From positions 1 to 40,594 of the forward strand of contig NZ_QXEV01000016.1 of the NCBI RefSeq assembly GCF_003550015.1: 40,594 bases of DNA. The letters are read 5' to 3'. Shown one piece after another: positions 7,285 through 15,822 of this stretch; positions within the stretch are counted from its first letter, which is position 1, and each line of letters starts with the position of its first letter. This stretch comes from Anaeroplasma bactoclasticum (GTDB taxonomy: Bacteria; Bacillota_I; Bacilli_A; Acholeplasmatales; Anaeroplasmataceae). The position numbers were made by a program, and so were the translations under genes. The notes below the pieces were generated by a model. The model was not told where the DNA came from. It saw only the letters and a program-made list of their open reading frames with translations, and ran no database searches.

Positions 7285-7428
7285 ACAATAATGTATTGGT
7301 AGACTATAGTTGTCTTAAGAAGACGAATATCTAGTCTCTAAATAGAGGCAGGTACTTTTTCATAAGCAAACTATAACTCTCCCAATTTGCGATAAAGAAC
7401 ATCTGCCCAGATGTTCTTTATTGCTTTT
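7285..7428 (+). ncRNA. unidentified structured small RNA
   Basis: Between rpoE and the response regulator lies a gene-free segment able to fold into a multi-branched RNA. A closing helix pairs GG-AGA-TATAGTT (7298-7311) with AACTATA-TCT-CC (7369-7383). Inside are hairpins GTCTT/AAGAC (7312-7324) and GTCTCT/AGAGGC (7334-7349, loop AAAT). A 13-base-pair terminator follows. The next gene has its own promoter after that terminator, so the RNA is likely independent, or an rpoE 3' leader remnant. It does not match any riboswitch, 6S RNA or SRP RNA consensus that I recall. The 5' end is estimated from a weak promoter (TATGAT, 7273-7278). Confidence 0.5.
7392..7428 (+). terminator. strong intrinsic terminator of the small RNA
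   Basis: ATAAAGAACATCT (7392-7404) pairs perfectly with AGATGTTCTTTAT (7409-7421) around a four-base loop, followed by TGCTTTT. This is one of the longest stems in the window. Confidence 0.85.
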
Positions 7429-7450
7429 ATAGAAAAAATAATGATAAAAT
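7421..7450 (+). promoter_or_regulatory. promoter of the two-component operon
   Basis: TTGCTT (7421-7426), an 18-base spacer and an extended -10 TGaTAAAAT (7442-7450). It begins at the last bases of the preceding terminator, so the two-component genes are transcribed separately from the small RNA. Confidence 0.6.
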
Positions 7451-7476
7451 ATAAGAATAGAAAGGTCGTGTTTTAT

Positions 7477-8148
7477 ATGTACAAAATTGGTTTAGTAGAA
7501 GACGAAAAGAATTTATCTTCTTTAGTTGAAAAATATTTAATTAACGAAGGGTATGAGGTAGAAGTATTTAATAACGGAGAAGATGCAAGTGCGCATATAA
7601 AAGATAACTTTTCCTTATGGATTTTAGATATAATGCTTCCTGGGGTTATCTCAGGATATGATTTAATCAAAAGTATTCGTCAAGAAAATCCAACAATGCC
7701 TATTATTTTTACATCCGCAAGAGATCAAGATATTGATAAGGTAATGGGCTTAGAGCTTGGTAGCGATGATTATGTTGCAAAGCCTTATTCTGTAAGAGAA
7801 TTAATGCTTCGAGTTAAGAATTTATTAAATAGAAGCTATGGAATGGTATCTCCTAAAAAGTCTAATACAGAAGAATTCAATGGATATGAAATAGATTATG
7901 ATAAGAGAATTGTAATGGAAAATGGTGTTAATATTAATTTAACATCCAAGGAGTATGACCTTTTATTATTCTTATTAAAGAATAAATCTAAGGCATTTTC
8001 TAGAGATCAGATATTAGATAATGTCTGGGGAATGGATTATTTTGGCTCAGATAGAGTTGTAGATGACTTAATGAGGCGTTTAAGACAAAAAATGCCAAAT
8101 CTAAGTGTAGAAACCATCTACGGCTTTGGCTATAGATTACTTGTATGA
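7477..8148 (+). CDS. OmpR/PhoB-type response regulator
   Basis: The 223-residue protein has a receiver domain with the acidic pair Glu8/Asp9, phospho-acceptor Asp51 (ILDIMLPG), Thr79/Ser80 and Lys102 (AKPYS). A C-terminal winged-helix DNA-binding domain follows (LTSKEYDLLLFLLKNK ... VDDLMRRLRQKM ... TIYGFGYRL). It would activate or repress genes when phosphorylated by the kinase encoded next. The ATG at 7477 follows GAAAGG; upstream in-frame starts would lack this site. Its TGA stop overlaps the kinase start by 4 bases (ATGA). No target operator is recognisable in the window. Confidence 0.93.
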   Translation: MYKIGLVEDEKNLSSLVEKYLINEGYEVEVFNNGEDASAHIKDNFSLWILDIMLPGVISGYDLIKSIRQENPTMPIIFTSARDQDIDKVMGLELGSDDYVAKPYSVRELMLRVKNLLNRSYGMVSPKKSNTEEFNGYEIDYDKRIVMENGVNINLTSKEYDLLLFLLKNKSKAFSRDQILDNVWGMDYFGSDRVVDDLMRRLRQKMPNLSVETIYGFGYRLLV

Positions 8149-9587
8149 TGAAGAAGTTTTCAATTTCAACCCAGTTATTAGTTTTAGTATTTACTCTTCT
8201 TTTATCTACATCCATTATATTTATTATTATTTCTTATTTTTCTATTCAAAGGGTTGCAGAAGGACAAGCAGTCTTAAGAATGTATTCTCTTGATTCACAA
8301 ATTGTAATAGATCCTACAACAAATGATGCGAAATCCCCTTTCGATGATATGAAGCTTCATTATATTACTTTTGATAAAGATAATACTTTATATAATGAAC
8401 AATTAGGCTATCATATTTCAAAAACGGCCAATGATTATATTTCCTTAGAAGAATTTCAGGAGTATTTTGAGAATTATTTAAAAAATAAAGTTAATTTTGA
8501 ATTTTCTAAAGATGACCAAAAGCCACCGAAAAATCCTGAAGAAACGAATCTTTTAGTTGATAATCAAGATTCAATGGAAAATAACAAAATACCAGAAAAA
8601 AAATATAAAGGTGCTGACTTTTATAAAACAAAAAATGGATATACACTTTATTATGTGTTTTCATGCAATAGAGAGTTTACAAAGTATTCATTCATTTTTA
8701 CAGATGATGCATTCACAAGTAATCTTACAAGAGATGTAGCATTAAGAATGTTTTCAACATTCCTTGCAATATTATTTATTGCAATAATGTGTATTTATGT
8801 ATGGAGTACAAGAATCACTAGAAGATTAAAAAATATTCAATATCATATTATGAATTTACCAAAGAATAAATATGAAAAGGAATATATCGATGATAGTGAT
8901 GATGAAATAGGTGAATTATCAAAATCTGTTGAGGATATGAGAAAAGAAATTGGTCATAATGAGAAGACAAAGCAAGATATGCTTCAAAATATTTCTCATG
9001 ATTTTAAAACACCTATTGCAGTTATTAAATCCTATGCCGAGGCACTACAAGATGGTATGGCAGGTCCTGAGGCTTTAGATACTATTATTGAACAGGCAGA
9101 ATCCTTAAAAAATAAAGTAAATAGATTATTACAATACAATTCACTTGAATACTTAACAAAGGATAAGCCATTTGAAGGAATCAATATGACAGAGCTTGTA
9201 AATCGAGTTATATCGAATTACAAATTCCAAACAAAATTGGATTTTAATTTAGATTTAGAGGATAATGTTATCTTTATGGGATACCAAGAAAATTGGTCTA
9301 CTGTTATTGGAAATATTATTGATAACGCAAAGCGTTATGCAAAAACAGAAATTAAGATTACATTAAGATCTAACTATCTTAAAATTTATAATGATGGTGA
9401 GCACATTGATGAGCAATTCTTAAATTCTATATTTAAACCATATGAAAAAGGCTCTAAGGGTCAATTTGGCCTTGGAATGTCTATTGTTAAAAAGACAGTA
9501 GATTTCTTTGGAATGAATATGATTGTAAGAAATGAAGAGGGTGGAGGAGTATCCTTCATCATTAAAAAGGACGAAGTGCACGAATAA
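8145..9587 (+). CDS. sensor histidine kinase of the two-component pair
   Basis: The 480-residue membrane kinase has transmembrane segments at about 10-32 and 200-221 flanking an extracellular sensor region of about 165 residues. That region contains a Pro/Asn/Glu-rich hydrophilic stretch (about 120-155) and resembles no sensor family I can name. Next come a HAMP-like linker, the H-box NISHDFKTP with His285, an N-box (NIIDNAKRYA) and a G-box (GQFGLGMSIVKKTVDFFG). It should autophosphorylate and pass phosphate to the regulator encoded just upstream, to which it is translationally coupled. The stimulus is unknown. Confidence 0.92.
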   Translation: MMKKFSISTQLLVLVFTLLLSTSIIFIIISYFSIQRVAEGQAVLRMYSLDSQIVIDPTTNDAKSPFDDMKLHYITFDKDNTLYNEQLGYHISKTANDYISLEEFQEYFENYLKNKVNFEFSKDDQKPPKNPEETNLLVDNQDSMENNKIPEKKYKGADFYKTKNGYTLYYVFSCNREFTKYSFIFTDDAFTSNLTRDVALRMFSTFLAILFIAIMCIYVWSTRITRRLKNIQYHIMNLPKNKYEKEYIDDSDDEIGELSKSVEDMRKEIGHNEKTKQDMLQNISHDFKTPIAVIKSYAEALQDGMAGPEALDTIIEQAESLKNKVNRLLQYNSLEYLTKDKPFEGINMTELVNRVISNYKFQTKLDFNLDLEDNVIFMGYQENWSTVIGNIIDNAKRYAKTEIKITLRSNYLKIYNDGEHIDEQFLNSIFKPYEKGSKGQFGLGMSIVKKTVDFFGMNMIVRNEEGGGVSFIIKKDEVHE

Positions 9588-9612
9588 GAGAGGGTAAAAC
9601 CTCTCTTTTCTT
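9586..9612 (+). terminator. intrinsic terminator after the histidine kinase
   Basis: AAGAGAGG (9586-9593) pairs with CCTCTCTT (9600-9607) around a six-base loop, followed by TTCTT. The stem begins within the kinase stop codon. Confidence 0.8.
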
Positions 9613-9642
9613 GTAATATGAGGAATATTATTTTATAATATT
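9611..9642 (+). promoter_or_regulatory. arsR-family promoter with overlapping palindromic operator
   Basis: TTGTAA (9611-9616), 17 bases, TATAAT (9634-9639). A perfect inverted repeat AATATTAT-TTT-ATAATATT (9624-9642) covers the -10 element. SmtB/CzrA repressors usually bind such AT-rich imperfect palindromes at their own promoters, so autoregulation is likely. Confidence 0.6.
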
Positions 9643-9661
9643 TTTGAAATTGGAGGCATGT

Positions 9662-9985
9662 ATGAAAGAACCTATAAAGCTAAATGTTGAGGATTTGGAT
9701 GCTTTTTCTGTAGAAATTGAATTGATGAGTAATTTCTTTAAAATGCTTGCTGATCCAACAAGATTAAGAATTTTATTATTTTTGGGTGATGAAGAAATCT
9801 GTGTAAATGATATTGCATCAGGAATTAATATGACAAAATCAGCAGTATCTCATCAGCTTGCACTTTTAAGAACTGCAAGATTAATTAAAAACCGTAAGGT
9901 TGGTAAAGAGGTATATTATTCCTTAGCGGATGAGCATGTTAAGGTATTAATTGAGGCTGCATTTGAGCATGTTAATGAAAAATAA
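9662..9985 (+). CDS. ArsR/SmtB-family metalloregulatory repressor
   Basis: The 107-residue winged-helix protein has the family core (FKMLADPTRLRILLFL, the recognition region NMTKSAVSHQLALLRTARLI, then the wing VGKEVYYSL). The last helix has D-x-H followed 11 residues later by H-x-x-E (ADEH ... EHVNE), the alpha-5 metal site of SmtB/CzrA zinc sensors. The Cys pair of arsenic/cadmium sensors is absent; only one Cys (EICV) is in that area. The ATG at 9662 is chosen for GGAGG at 9652-9656. No metal transporter lies in the window. The HD phosphohydrolase starts 19 bases downstream and may share the transcript. Confidence 0.88.
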   Translation: MKEPIKLNVEDLDAFSVEIELMSNFFKMLADPTRLRILLFLGDEEICVNDIASGINMTKSAVSHQLALLRTARLIKNRKVGKEVYYSLADEHVKVLIEAAFEHVNEK

Positions 9986-10004
9986 AAATTAGGAGTTGAT
10001 AAGC

Positions 10005-11219
10005 ATGTTTACAAAGCTTTCTAGAGCTAAGGTTTTCCGTGATCCTTTATATGGATATATTCAAGTCAATTATAAAATCATTAGTGATTTAATTGATTCA
10101 AGAGAAGTACAAAGATTAAGAAGAATTCGACAACTTTCTGGAGTTTCTATGGTTTTTCAAACTGCAGAGCATTCTAGATTTACTCATTCTCTAGGTGCAT
10201 ATCAAATGGCAAATTTAGTTATTGATAATGTAGAAGGAATGGATAAAGTTTCTGAATATGAAAGAGTTGTTTTTTTAATTGCGGCTTTATTACATGATAT
10301 TGGTCATGGACCATATTCTCATGCGTTTGAGCATGTTTTAGAATGCTCTCATGAGGATATGACTGTAAAATTAATATTATCTAAGGAAACTGAAGTAAAT
10401 AAAATCTTATCGATTCAAGATGGTCTTGCTGAGGATGTTGCAAGTGTAATTAGACATGATAATAAGCATCCATTAATTGAATCCTTAGTATCAAGTCAAC
10501 TTGATGTTGATCGTATGGATTATTTATCTAGAGATGCTTATATGACAGGCGCAACCTATGGTCATATTGATTATTTCCGTATTTTAAGAAGTATGAAGAT
10601 TATTGATGGTACTGTGTGTGTTAGAGCCTCTGGTGTACATTCTATTGAAGCTTATTTAATGAGTAGATATCATATGTATTTCCAAGTATATTACCATCCT
10701 GTTGCGAGAGCCTATGAGACAATCCTTGAAGGAATATATGAAAGAATTAAGGATTTATCTATGGAAGGTGTAAGAATAGATGCATCTATTGTTTCTTTTT
10801 TAAATGTGCTTAAAAACAATGATGATATTGAATCTTATATTGATTTAGATGATACCAATGTTAATGGCTTTATTAAGCAATTAACCTGGTGTAGTGATCC
10901 GGTATTAAATAAATTAGCTAACGCTTTTGAAAAGCGTCATTTATATAATTTTGTTGAGCTTGTAAATGAACCAGATGAAAAGTTCTTAGATGACTTAAAA
11001 AAGAAATATTCCAATATGGAATATGGTAAATATTTTTATAAGAATGTTAAGGTTTCTGGTGTTGCATATATGCATTCTCCAAAGAGTGATATTAATGCGA
11101 TTCGTGTATTATTACCAGATGGAAGCTTAAAAATATTAGATCAGTATTCTCCAATTATTAAAGGCTTAAAGTCATCAAGCTATAAGGAAATTGAAAGAAT
11201 TTTCTATTTTGAGGATTAA
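10005..11219 (+). CDS. HD-domain phosphohydrolase (YwfO-like)
   Basis: The 404-residue protein has the complete HD metal-binding set: His56 and His61 (AEHSRFTHSLG), His97-Asp98 (LLHDIGHGPYSHAFEH) and a later Asp (QLDVDRMDYLSRD). This pattern matches the dGTPase-like Firmicutes family of B. subtilis YwfO, whose members hydrolyse dNTPs in vitro. A role in nucleotide pool control is inferred. The ATG at 10005 has AGGAG at 9991-9995. The next gene, rnmV, starts one base after its stop codon. Confidence 0.88.
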   Translation: MFTKLSRAKVFRDPLYGYIQVNYKIISDLIDSREVQRLRRIRQLSGVSMVFQTAEHSRFTHSLGAYQMANLVIDNVEGMDKVSEYERVVFLIAALLHDIGHGPYSHAFEHVLECSHEDMTVKLILSKETEVNKILSIQDGLAEDVASVIRHDNKHPLIESLVSSQLDVDRMDYLSRDAYMTGATYGHIDYFRILRSMKIIDGTVCVRASGVHSIEAYLMSRYHMYFQVYYHPVARAYETILEGIYERIKDLSMEGVRIDASIVSFLNVLKNNDDIESYIDLDDTNVNGFIKQLTWCSDPVLNKLANAFEKRHLYNFVELVNEPDEKFLDDLKKKYSNMEYGKYFYKNVKVSGVAYMHSPKSDINAIRVLLPDGSLKILDQYSPIIKGLKSSSYKEIERIFYFED

Positions 11220-11220
11220 T

Positions 11221-11754
11221 ATGGATATTATTGTAGTTGAAGGAACCCATGATGAAATCAAGGTAAAAGCGGCATATCCGAATGCGGAATGCATTATTAC
11301 GAATGGTAGTGAAATTAGTGATGATACCATTGAGCTTATTAAGGAAATGTCTAAAAAGCATAGAATTATTATATTCACAGACCCAGATTCACCAGGGGAA
11401 AGAATTAGAAGCATTATTACTAATGCCATACCTAATGCTTCTCAAGCCTTTTTAAGAAAAAAGGAATGTATTTCAAATAATAAGAAAAAGGTTGGAATAG
11501 AACATGCATCTATTGAAGCTATAAAAGAAGCATTAGATAGCATTTATACACCAAACAAATTAGAAGATACTATCTCTTTAAGGGATTTATATGATTTAGG
11601 CTTAAATGGAAATATAGAATCTAAAAAATTAAGAGATAAAGTATCCGATATATTAAATATTGGTAGGCCAAATGCGAAGACCTTTTTAAAGAGACTTAAT
11701 TTATTACAAATTACAAGAGAGGAGTTAGAAGATCTTTTATGCAAGGTAAAATAG
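11221..11754 (+). CDS. rnmV: ribonuclease M5
   Basis: The 177-residue Toprim protein performs the last maturation cuts of 5S rRNA in Firmicutes. The Toprim residues are present: Glu7 in VVEGTHDE and DPDSPGERIR (Asp54, Asp56). A C-terminal RNA-binding region follows. The ATG at 11221 begins one base after the previous stop, with GAGG just upstream. It overlaps rsmA by 16 bases; the rnmV-rsmA pairing is the normal Firmicutes order. Confidence 0.94.
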   Translation: MDIIVVEGTHDEIKVKAAYPNAECIITNGSEISDDTIELIKEMSKKHRIIIFTDPDSPGERIRSIITNAIPNASQAFLRKKECISNNKKKVGIEHASIEAIKEALDSIYTPNKLEDTISLRDLYDLGLNGNIESKKLRDKVSDILNIGRPNAKTFLKRLNLLQITREELEDLLCKVK

Positions 11755-12608
11755 GAACATCTAGTTATATCAATCAAGCATTAAAGGAAAATGATTTATA
11801 TGCCAAAAAGAAGTTTGGTCAAAACTTCTTAAATGATCAAAATATTCTATCCTCTATTGTAGAGCATGCACATATTGATAAAGATACTTTAGTTATTGAA
11901 GTTGGTCCTGGTCTTGGTAGCTTAACGGAGCATTTAGTTAAGGCTTCGGGCTTTGTTTTGGCTTATGAAATTGATAAGGATTTACTTCCAATATTAGATA
12001 AGAATTTTAAAGATTGTAATAATTTAAAGGTAATTAATAAGGATATCTTGGAAGTAGATATCAATAAAGACATTGATGAATATAAAAAGAACTTTAAAAA
12101 CGTATATTTAGTTGCAAATTTGCCATATTATATTACTACTCCAATAATCTTAGGGTTATTATCTAAAACAGATAAAATCAAAAGATATGTAATGATGATG
12201 CAAGAAGAGGTTGCAGAAAGAATATGTGGTAAGCCTAAGACTAAGGATTATAATGCATTAAGCATTGCGATTGGATATAGAGCAAAGGCTAAGCTCGAGC
12301 TTAAGGTACCAAGAACTGTATTCATTCCTTCCCCTAATGTAGATAGTGCAGTAATCAGCTTAGATTTATATGATAATCCACCTTATAAGGCTAAAAATGA
12401 AGAATTATTTTTTGAATTTATAAGAATTTGTTTTAATCAAAGAAGAAAGACTCTATATAACAATTTAGGTATGGTATATAAAAAGGATTTTGTATTAAAA
12501 ATGCTAGAGGATTTAAATATAAAAGCTACAGCTAGAAGTGAAGAATTAGACATAGTAGATTTTATTAAAATGAGTGACTATATCGAGGATAATTATGATA
12601 AAAATTAA
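11739..12608 (+). CDS. rsmA: 16S rRNA adenine dimethyltransferase RsmA/KsgA
   Basis: The 289-residue enzyme dimethylates two adjacent adenines in helix 45 of 16S rRNA. FGQNFLNDQNI leads into the S-adenosylmethionine site EVGPGLGSLTEHL, and the catalytic NLPY motif is at 127-130. Loss of such enzymes confers kasugamycin resistance in other bacteria. The gene overlaps rnmV (16 bases) upstream and ispE (14 bases) downstream, making a tightly coupled trio. Confidence 0.96.
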   Translation: MQGKIGTSSYINQALKENDLYAKKKFGQNFLNDQNILSSIVEHAHIDKDTLVIEVGPGLGSLTEHLVKASGFVLAYEIDKDLLPILDKNFKDCNNLKVINKDILEVDINKDIDEYKKNFKNVYLVANLPYYITTPIILGLLSKTDKIKRYVMMMQEEVAERICGKPKTKDYNALSIAIGYRAKAKLELKVPRTVFIPSPNVDSAVISLDLYDNPPYKAKNEELFFEFIRICFNQRRKTLYNNLGMVYKKDFVLKMLEDLNIKATARSEELDIVDFIKMSDYIEDNYDKN

Positions 12609-13419
12609 AGCTTACGCAAAGATAAATTTAGCTTTAGAGGTAATGGAAAAAGAGTGTGGCTATCACAGGGTAAATAACTTAATGATACCTATCGATTTAT
12701 ATGATGAAATCACTTTAGAAAAGGATGATAAAATCATCATTTTAAATGATCCATTTCCAGGGGAAAATATCATGGAAAAGGCTGCAAAGCTTTTCTTTTT
12801 AAAGACTAAAATTGATGGTGGGGTGTTTATTACAATAAAGAAGAATATTCCGTCAGCGGCCGGGTTAGCTGGAGGTTCTTCAGATGCGGCAGCCATTTTA
12901 AAGGGGTTAAACGAATTATATTCAACAAACCTAAAAAAAGAAGAGCTAATCGAAATGTCTGCAGAGCTTGGTAGTGATGTTGGATTTTTTATTGAAACAA
13001 AGATTGCCCTATGTACTGGCAGAGGAGAAATTATTCATCCTTTAGATATTGATACACCAAAGCTTAATGTTTTAATTATTAAGCAAGATATTGGACTATC
13101 TACAGCTATGATTTATAAGAATTATAGCTATGATGGTAATAGAAAAGAAGATAAAATTAATAATATTATTCAAGCTTTAAGCACAAGAAATATTCCTATG
13201 CTAGATTTAAATATTTTTAATGATTTAGAGCCTGTAGCACTTAAGGTATCTAAGGTATTAAATGATGGCTTTAATGCAATAAAAAATATGGGTATTTCTG
13301 TACATGTATCCGGTAGTGGACCTACAATGTTTGTCTTAAATCCTACAATGGAAGAAATATTAAAAATAAAAGGTGCCGCTAAGAAGGACACCATTATATT
13401 GCTTACAAACACATTCTAA
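12595..13419 (+). CDS. ispE: 4-diphosphocytidyl-2-C-methyl-D-erythritol kinase
   Basis: The 274-residue GHMP kinase phosphorylates CDP-ME in the MEP isoprenoid pathway. The N-terminal AKINLALEV, the ATP-binding loop NIPSAAGLAGGSSDAAA (85-101), LGSDVGFF and a C-terminal VHVSGSGPTMF are all canonical. The ATG at 12595 is chosen for GAGG at 12585-12588 and because it lines up with the family start; a longer upstream reading is unsupported. Its presence implies that the organism makes isoprenoids by the MEP route. The stop codon is inside the terminator stem-loop. Confidence 0.95.
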   Translation: MIKIKAYAKINLALEVMEKECGYHRVNNLMIPIDLYDEITLEKDDKIIILNDPFPGENIMEKAAKLFFLKTKIDGGVFITIKKNIPSAAGLAGGSSDAAAILKGLNELYSTNLKKEELIEMSAELGSDVGFFIETKIALCTGRGEIIHPLDIDTPKLNVLIIKQDIGLSTAMIYKNYSYDGNRKEDKINNIIQALSTRNIPMLDLNIFNDLEPVALKVSKVLNDGFNAIKNMGISVHVSGSGPTMFVLNPTMEEILKIKGAAKKDTIILLTNTF

Positions 13420-13435
13420 AAGGATGTGTTTTTTT
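13407..13435 (+). terminator. intrinsic terminator after ispE
   Basis: AAACACAT (13407-13414) pairs with ATGTGTTT (13424-13431), followed by TTTT. The hairpin includes the ispE stop codon and abuts the end of the convergent U32 gene. Confidence 0.8.
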
Positions 13436-15671
13436 ATAGTATTTCTTTGTTGAAATGACCTCTAGTTTCTAATTCCTTATTGAAGGTTTTAGTAGTATCT
13501 CCATTAAGCTTATTTTTAAGTGTATTAATAATCTTAACAGATTCATCATAATCCTCAATAGTTAGCTGAATTCTATAGGTATTTATATATGGAATAGAAT
13601 CTAATTCATCCATTAAATTAAGTGTTTTTCCATTTAAAATAGTAGTAGTACAATCCTTGTGATTAATAATTGGGAATTCTCCAAATTCATCTTTTAAAAT
13701 GTATTTATTTTCCCTACATTTACCACATTGTCCCTTTACCTTTAATGGACAATAGTGAGTAAACATCATTAGGGAATGACCATAAACAATCATTTCTAAA
13801 TTTGGATATCCACCAATATTTTTATAATAATCATTTACCAAATCATCGATTTGGTTTTTATTGATTTCTAAGGATAAGCAAACTCTATTTATTCCAAGCT
13901 TGTGTAATATATAAACAGACTTATAATTTACCACATTCATTGTGAAATCGGATGTGATTTTGTTTTTGCCTCTATAGTGGTATATTCCACCATAGCCACC
14001 AACTAAAACCTCTCCATCCATATCTTTATATGTAACTTCGTTTCTTCTAATATAATTGTTGTAGTAAATAATATCTATTCCTAAATCTTTACAAGCCTTA
14101 TATTGTTCTTCTGTTGTACAGAAGACAGAGATATTCTTTTCTTGTTTAAAATCAATTTTTTCAAAAGGAATTTCCTTTTTTAAAACAGGGGTTCTTTTAG
14201 ATAATCTTTCATTATCCATAAGATTTACAATTATTCTTCTTAAATCATTGATTTTACCTACAGGTAAGAAAATATCATAGGCATTAAATTCTAGGCTTGC
14301 TAAAGAATAAATAGAATCATTTAATTTCGATAATTGCTTTAAGAAGGAATTATAATCTGTAGGGCGGGATAATGCCTTATCTAGCTTGTAATCTGTAGTA
14401 TAGGATACTGTTTTTCCTTCACATTCAGCAATTATTGTTAATGGCTCATTTGGATTACCATAAACTGTGATATGAAGAGGGAATCTTTTATATTCCTTTG
14501 GATAGGATTTTTCTAATTCTTCAGTAAATAAGATATCCTTTGTTTTATAAACCTTATCACTTGTGAATAGTTTTTCTTTAATTTGAATATAGAACTTTTT
14601 ATCTGCTTTAGATATTAGATTTTCATTTGCATCAAAGATTTTAGTTAAAGATAAATTAACATCTATACCTAAATGGTCAATTCTTATAATATCTCCTTGA
14701 GTTACTGGCATAGATAAGGTTATTTCATAATAACCATTTTTCTTGCCAGAAACATAACCAATTAAGTATCCATAATTATTTGGCTTATCAATATTGGCTA
14801 TATTCTTTTTATCCTCATGGAAAATATAACCTTTAGTAAATGTACGGTTAAATGTTTTAGTTAAATTGAACTCTTCGCCCTTTAAAAGCTTGCCATCTAA
14901 AGCATCTCTATAGGTTTTAATGATATTTGCAACATAGACTGGCTCCTTCATTCTTCCTTCAACCTTAAGGGAGTCTGCAACCTTTAATTCATTGATATTT
15001 TCTAGGGTTTTTAGGTCCTTCATAGAAAGAATATAAGAAGTACCTAAGGATTCATTTTGGGTTGTATTTATTAGCTCATATGGCTTTCTACAGGAGCCTA
15101 CACATCTACCACGATTACCGCTTCTATAGCCAATTAAGCCAGACATATAGCAACCACCGCTATAGGATACACAAAGTGCTCCATGAACAAAGATTTCAAG
15201 AGGAATTTTACATTCCTTTTTGATTTCTTTGATTTTTTCTATTGGTACTTCTCTAGATAATACAACTCTTTTAGCTCCTAATTCTTTTAGAAGAAGAGTT
15301 CCTTCTTTATCATCAATACCCATTTGAGTAGAAGTATGAGCTTCAAGTAATGGGTAGTTTTCTACTACATAAGAGAATATTGCAAGATCTTGAATGATTA
15401 ATCCATCTACGCCTAAATTGTATAAAATATCGATTTGCTTATATGCATCCTCAAGCTCATTATCAAAGACGATGGTATTCATAGTTACATATATTTTTAC
15501 ATTTCTTAAGTGGCAATAATGAATAGCTTCTTCAAGCTCTTCAAAGCTAAAATTGTTTGCGTAAGCTCTTGCTCCAAAGCGGTTCATACCCAAATAAATG
15601 GCATTTGCACCATTGGAAACTGCAGCAATTAATGCTTCCATATTGCCTGCTGGGGCTAGTAATTCACTCAT
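13434..15671 (-). CDS. U32-family peptidase/hydroxylase (RlhA/TrhP-like) with C-terminal extension
   Basis: The 745-residue protein starts with a U32 domain (MSELLAPAGNMEALIAAV ... GANAIYLGMNRFGARAYA) and carries the family Cys cluster near residues 165-195 (GALCVSYSGGCYMSG ... GRCVGSCRKPYEL). A further Cys set lies near the C-terminus (HYCPLKVKGQCGKCR ... HKDC). U32 relatives RlhA and TrhP hydroxylate 23S rRNA or tRNA wobble uridine using prephenate and an iron-sulfur cluster; older annotations say collagenase-like peptidase. The long form with a middle domain is common in Firmicutes. RNA hydroxylation is therefore more likely than proteolysis, but the substrate is uncertain. It is the only full-length - strand gene here, with its own promoter. 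Confidence 0.88.
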   Translation of the reverse strand: MSELLAPAGNMEALIAAVSNGANAIYLGMNRFGARAYANNFSFEELEEAIHYCHLRNVKIYVTMNTIVFDNELEDAYKQIDILYNLGVDGLIIQDLAIFSYVVENYPLLEAHTSTQMGIDDKEGTLLLKELGAKRVVLSREVPIEKIKEIKKECKIPLEIFVHGALCVSYSGGCYMSGLIGYRSGNRGRCVGSCRKPYELINTTQNESLGTSYILSMKDLKTLENINELKVADSLKVEGRMKEPVYVANIIKTYRDALDGKLLKGEEFNLTKTFNRTFTKGYIFHEDKKNIANIDKPNNYGYLIGYVSGKKNGYYEITLSMPVTQGDIIRIDHLGIDVNLSLTKIFDANENLISKADKKFYIQIKEKLFTSDKVYKTKDILFTEELEKSYPKEYKRFPLHITVYGNPNEPLTIIAECEGKTVSYTTDYKLDKALSRPTDYNSFLKQLSKLNDSIYSLASLEFNAYDIFLPVGKINDLRRIIVNLMDNERLSKRTPVLKKEIPFEKIDFKQEKNISVFCTTEEQYKACKDLGIDIIYYNNYIRRNEVTYKDMDGEVLVGGYGGIYHYRGKNKITSDFTMNVVNYKSVYILHKLGINRVCLSLEINKNQIDDLVNDYYKNIGGYPNLEMIVYGHSLMMFTHYCPLKVKGQCGKCRENKYILKDEFGEFPIINHKDCTTTILNGKTLNLMDELDSIPYINTYRIQLTIEDYDESVKIINTLKNKLNGDTTKTFNKELETRGHFNKEIL

Positions 15672-15691
15672 TTTCTCACATCCTCGGGCAT

Positions 15692-15719
15692 ATTATATAA
15701 TATTTGGGTATAAAAACAA
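15692..15719 (-). promoter_or_regulatory. promoter of the U32 gene
   Basis: On the - strand TTGTTT (15719-15714), a 16-base spacer and TATAAT (15697-15692). A GAGG ribosome binding site follows before the ATG at 15671. The -10 lies in a short AT palindrome. Confidence 0.65.
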
Positions 15720-15800
15720 GTAGACAAAAGGCCTATTTTAATAACAATTATTTTGTAAAATCTCCATTTTATAAAATTCTATTTGATAACGAAGTTTTTA

Positions 15801-15814
15801 TGAAAACGTTTTGA
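15801..15814. promoter_or_regulatory. LacI/CcpA-type palindromic operator candidate
   Basis: TGAAAACGTTTTGA has a central CG in a perfect ten-base palindrome (AAAACGTTTT, 15803-15812) and fits the catabolite-responsive element consensus with one mismatch. It ends 8 bases upstream of the -35 of the transporter operon. Two nearby palindromes ATTTTGTAAAAT (15750-15761) and ATTTTATAAAAT (15766-15777), 16 bases apart, could be sites for another regulator. The remaining non-coding DNA from 15672 to 15881 holds only promoters. Confidence 0.5.
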
Positions 15815-15822
15815 AAAATTTG

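Noticed and set aside
6953-7288. Long His/Pro-rich frame on the - strand and Met/Lys-rich frame on the + strand
   Set aside because: Both are shadows of the Asp/Glu codon runs in the rpoE tail and have no ribosome binding sites.
7285-7428. 6S RNA, SRP RNA or a known riboswitch
   Set aside because: The core motifs of those RNAs that I can recall are absent, so it is listed as unidentified.
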